Of a stretch of 11,402 nt of DNA, positions 9,403-11,402 are shown one piece after another. This DNA is from Acidobacteriaceae bacterium (GTDB taxonomy: Bacteria; Acidobacteriota; Terriglobia; Terriglobales; Acidobacteriaceae). The stretch is from contig JAICMT010000018.1 of the NCBI GenBank assembly GCA_025929125.1, positions 1 to 11,402 of the forward strand. The letters run 5' to 3'. The translations under genes were made by a program, and so were the position numbers. The first letter of the stretch is position 1; each line of letters begins with the position of its first letter. The notes under the pieces were generated by a model. That model ran no database searches, was not told the DNA's origin, and worked only from the letters and a program-made list of their open reading frames with translations.

Positions 9403-10091
9403 CGCGGCTCACCCGCGGTGGTGTCGCTCGGTGGAGTCACGGTCGAAGTAGCGGCTGACGCCGTGGCGGTCCCGGGGGCTCCTGCGGTCGCCGCCGGCTT
9501 GGCAGCGGCTGCCTTTGCGGCTGCAGCCGCTGCTTTCGTGGCGGCGGCCTCGCGCTCGGCCGCAAGAGCTGCATCGACGGCGGACGCCTCTGTCGGATGA
9601 ATCTGGTGGTAGTAGTCGTTGGACTTTGCAAGCTGGTGCTTGTCGAATAGGAGCGCCGCGAAGCGACTCTCAGTCGGGTAATCGTACTTGACGTCCATCT
9701 TGATGGCTTCGAAGGGACAGACTTCGACGCAAATCTGGCAGCTCATGCAGACGGAGACATCGATGTCGAAGACGGTCGGATAAAACTGCGGCTTGCCCAC
9801 AGCATCCGGCTTCTTGTCCTTGGATTTCTCAATGAAGATGCACTTGGGCGGGCACTCCTTCTCGCAGATCTGGCACGAGACGCAGCGCAGGCCGGCCTCA
9901 GGATCGCTGCCGTCGTAGACCAGAAAAGGAAAATTGCGGAAGGACTCGTCCTGAGGAATTCGTTCCTCCGGATACTGCACGGTGGTAAGCCGCTGTTTGC
10001 TGATATAGCTGCCGAAGAAGTTCCGGGCAGTCTCAGCCAGTCCCTTGATAATGCCTTCACCCAGCAATCGGGATCCTCGATCGCGGCTCAT
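9399..10091 (-). CDS. nuoI: NADH-quinone oxidoreductase subunit I, two [4Fe-4S] clusters, with Ala-rich C-terminal tail
   Basis: NuoI is the ferredoxin-like subunit that carries electrons through clusters N6a and N6b toward NuoB and quinone. Eight cysteines form two CxxCxxCxxxCP motifs: Cys70/73/76/80 and Cys115/118/121/125. This is the expected binding pattern. The conserved body ends at about residue 168. Residues 170-230 form a low-complexity tail rich in Ala, Lys, Glu and later Thr/Pro/Ser, which E. coli NuoI (180 residues) lacks. The tail starts helix-like with AALAAEREAAATKAAAA and ends probably disordered. The start shares one base with the nuoD stop (TAATG), with GAGGTGG 7 bases upstream. 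The gene sits directly after nuoD and before nuoH, with no nuoE, nuoF or nuoG between. The tail is in frame to a stop that overlaps the nuoH start, so it is not a sequencing artefact of the end. Confidence 0.97.
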   Translation of the reverse strand: MSRDRGSRLLGEGIIKGLAETARNFFGSYISKQRLTTVQYPEERIPQDESFRNFPFLVYDGSDPEAGLRCVSCQICEKECPPKCIFIEKSKDKKPDAVGKPQFYPTVFDIDVSVCMSCQICVEVCPFEAIKMDVKYDYPTESRFAALLFDKHQLAKSNDYYHQIHPTEASAVDAALAAEREAAATKAAAAAAKAAAAKPAATAGAPGTATASAATSTVTPPSDTTAGEPR

Positions 10092-11299
10092 TAGCGGTCC
10101 ACCTCGCCCATCACAATGTCGACGCTGCCAAGTATCGCGATCACGTCCGCGACATTACGGCCGAGGCAAAGGTCTTCGAGAACCGTAAGGTTGATCAGAC
10201 TCGGGGGCCGTACGCGGTAGCGGTACGGAATGCCGGAGCCGTCGCTGATGAGATAGAAGCCAAGTTCGCCTTTGGGCGATTCGATGCGGCCGTAAGCCTC
10301 GCCCGGTTTGGGGCGGAAGAGACGAGCTTTTACGGCAGGGTTCTGGATTGGGCCGGCTGGGATGTCTCGCATGGCCTGCTCGAGAATTTTCACCGATTCA
10401 TGCATCTCGAGGAAGCGAATCATGTAGCGGTCGTATACGTCGCCGTGATGCCCAAGAGGAACCCGGAAGCTGAATCGGCTGTAGATGCTGTAAGCGTCGG
10501 CTTTCCTGATGTCATAGTTCAGGCCGCTTGCTCGGGCCATGGGGCCTGAGATGGCGGAGCTGACGGCCAGCTCGCGGGACAGGACGCCGACGTTCTGAGT
10601 TCGCTCCATCAAGATCTCGTTGTCAACAAGGAGCCTCTCGAACTCGTCCAGAAAGCGGGGGAACTCGGCCAGGAATGCCTTGGCTCGATCGAGCCAGCCG
10701 GCGGGCAGGTCGACACGGCACCCGCCAAAGCGGAGATAGTTGCACATCATCCGCGCGCCGGTCAGCGATTCGAAAAGGTCGAGGACCTTCTCTCGCTCAC
10801 GGAATGCATACATGAGCGGAGTTCCGCTCGCCCCCATGTCCTGCAGCAGAAAGCCAAGCAGGCAGGCGTGGTTCTGCAACCGGGTGAGCTCCCCGGTAAT
10901 GACCCGAATGTACTCCGCGCGCTCGGGAACTTCGATGCCACCGAGCTTCTCCACCGCGAGTGCATACGCCCAATTGTTGGTGATGGAACAGATGTAGTCG
11001 AGCCGGTCGGTATAGGGCATGTTGCCCAGGTACGACTCAGTTTCAGCGATCTTTTCGTGATTGCGATGCAGATATCCAAAAACCGGCTTGAGCTGGATCA
11101 CCCGCTCGCCATCCAGCACGACATTCATCCGAAAGACGCCGTGGGTGGATGGGTGCTGCGGCCCCATGGAAATTTCGAGGTACTGCTCGGCAAGTGCGGA
11201 GTCGGAGGTCACCGGCACAGCCGGACGGGGCGCAGGCTGCCCAAGAGAGGGGGTCTCGGTTGCGTTCGGCTCAGTGATGGGGGCCCATGCTGTGGTCAT
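10091..11299 (-). CDS. nuoD: NADH-quinone oxidoreductase subunit D (49-kDa subunit)
   Basis: NuoD is the quinone-site subunit of the peripheral arm, derived from the [NiFe]-hydrogenase large subunit but without its metal-binding cysteines. Marks seen: GPQHPSTHG at residues 46-54, [12 protein letters not shown] at 75-86, YTDRLDY at 96-102, and the C-terminal [17 protein letters not shown] and [12 protein letters not shown]. His53 and Tyr102 correspond to the His/Tyr pair that holds the quinone head group in known structures (His38/Tyr87 in Thermus Nqo4, 49 residues apart as here). It is 402 residues long. The first 36 or so residues are a Pro/Ala/Thr-rich leader before the conserved core. The start overlaps the nuoC stop (ATGA), so nuoC and nuoD are separate genes here, unlike the fused nuoCD of E. 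coli. Confidence 0.97.
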   Translation of the reverse strand: MTTAWAPITEPNATETPSLGQPAPRPAVPVTSDSALAEQYLEISMGPQHPSTHGVFRMNVVLDGERVIQLKPVFGYLHRNHEKIAETESYLGNMPYTDRLDYICSITNNWAYALAVEKLGGIEVPERAEYIRVITGELTRLQNHACLLGFLLQDMGASGTPLMYAFREREKVLDLFESLTGARMMCNYLRFGGCRVDLPAGWLDRAKAFLAEFPRFLDEFERLLVDNEILMERTQNVGVLSRELAVSSAISGPMARASGLNYDIRKADAYSIYSRFSFRVPLGHHGDVYDRYMIRFLEMHESVKILEQAMRDIPAGPIQNPAVKARLFRPKPGEAYGRIESPKGELGFYLISDGSGIPYRYRVRPPSLINLTVLEDLCLGRNVADVIAILGSVDIVMGEVDR

Positions 11300-11402
11300 A
11301 CCGTATTGGCCTTGGCTGCATGTTCTTTGGCGCGAGCGAGGACTTCGTCGTGTGCGGTGGGCTCGTACTCGTAGTCGTCGGGCTCAACGTAATCGCGGCG
11401 CA
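11296..11402 (-). CDS. nuoC: NADH-quinone oxidoreductase subunit C, C-terminal end only
   Basis: The last 34 full codons of a reading frame enter from the right edge and stop at TGA (11298-11296), overlapping the nuoD start by 4 bases. The visible residues begin [14 protein letters not shown], matching the 'PLRKDY' type segment near the end of the 30-kDa subunit, and finish with a short charged tail ([14 protein letters not shown]). NuoC is a hydrophilic peripheral-arm subunit that packs against NuoD and NuoB. Its position directly before nuoD is the normal order. Identification rests on this short piece plus context. Confidence 0.88.
   Translation of the reverse strand, partial: RRDYVEPDDYEYEPTAHDEVLARAKEHAAKANTV

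Noticed and set aside
9106..9600. An antisense open frame with an Ala/Val-rich end opposite nuoH and the nuoI tail.
   Set aside because: The Ala-rich part is the complement of the repetitive GCN-type tail of nuoI and has no independent support.

Overview
The window is the downstream two-thirds of a respiratory complex I (nuo, NADH:quinone oxidoreductase type) operon, read entirely from the minus strand. In transcription order it holds the end of nuoC, then nuoD, nuoI, nuoH, nuoJ, nuoK, nuoL, a first nuoM, a second nuoM and nuoN. After nuoN there is a 197-base spacer and the 5' part of a ZIP-family metal transporter gene that runs off the left edge. The DNA is GC-rich and densely coding, so nearly every gene has long open frames antisense to it; I treat those as shadows. 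No RNA gene, insertion sequence, CRISPR array or phage gene was recognised.

The organism is a GC-rich, respiring Gram-negative-type bacterium. The separate nuoC and nuoD, the D-I-H-J order without nuoE/F/G between D and H, the two nuoM copies and the protein style recall Acidobacteriota (Terriglobia-like), but this is recollection of family style and is not proven by the sequence.

Layout on + coordinates: 1-447 ZIP transporter (partial); 448-644 spacer without a convincing terminator or promoter; 645-2150 nuoN; 2147-3655 second nuoM; 3675-5216 first nuoM (TTG start); 5213-7291 nuoL; 7320-7631 nuoK; 7628-8125 nuoJ; 8126-8226 spacer with a strong small hairpin; 8227-9402 nuoH; 9399-10091 nuoI; 10091-11299 nuoD; 11296-11402 end of nuoC. 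Most junctions overlap by 4 bases (C/D, I/H, J/K, L/M1, M2/N) or by 1 base (D/I), so one polycistronic, translationally coupled message is likely.

The products form one machine. NuoC, D and I belong to the peripheral arm that carries electrons to quinone. NuoH couples quinone reduction to the membrane arm. NuoJ, K, L, M, M and N form the proton-pumping membrane arm. The most interesting point is the combination of a duplicated NuoM with a NuoL whose C-terminal lateral-helix region is roughly 26-31 residues longer than usual. This matches the published idea of '2M' complex I homologs with an extra antiporter-like subunit. The second NuoM also lacks the central TM7 lysine. The NADH-oxidising module (NuoE/F/G) is absent from the window.
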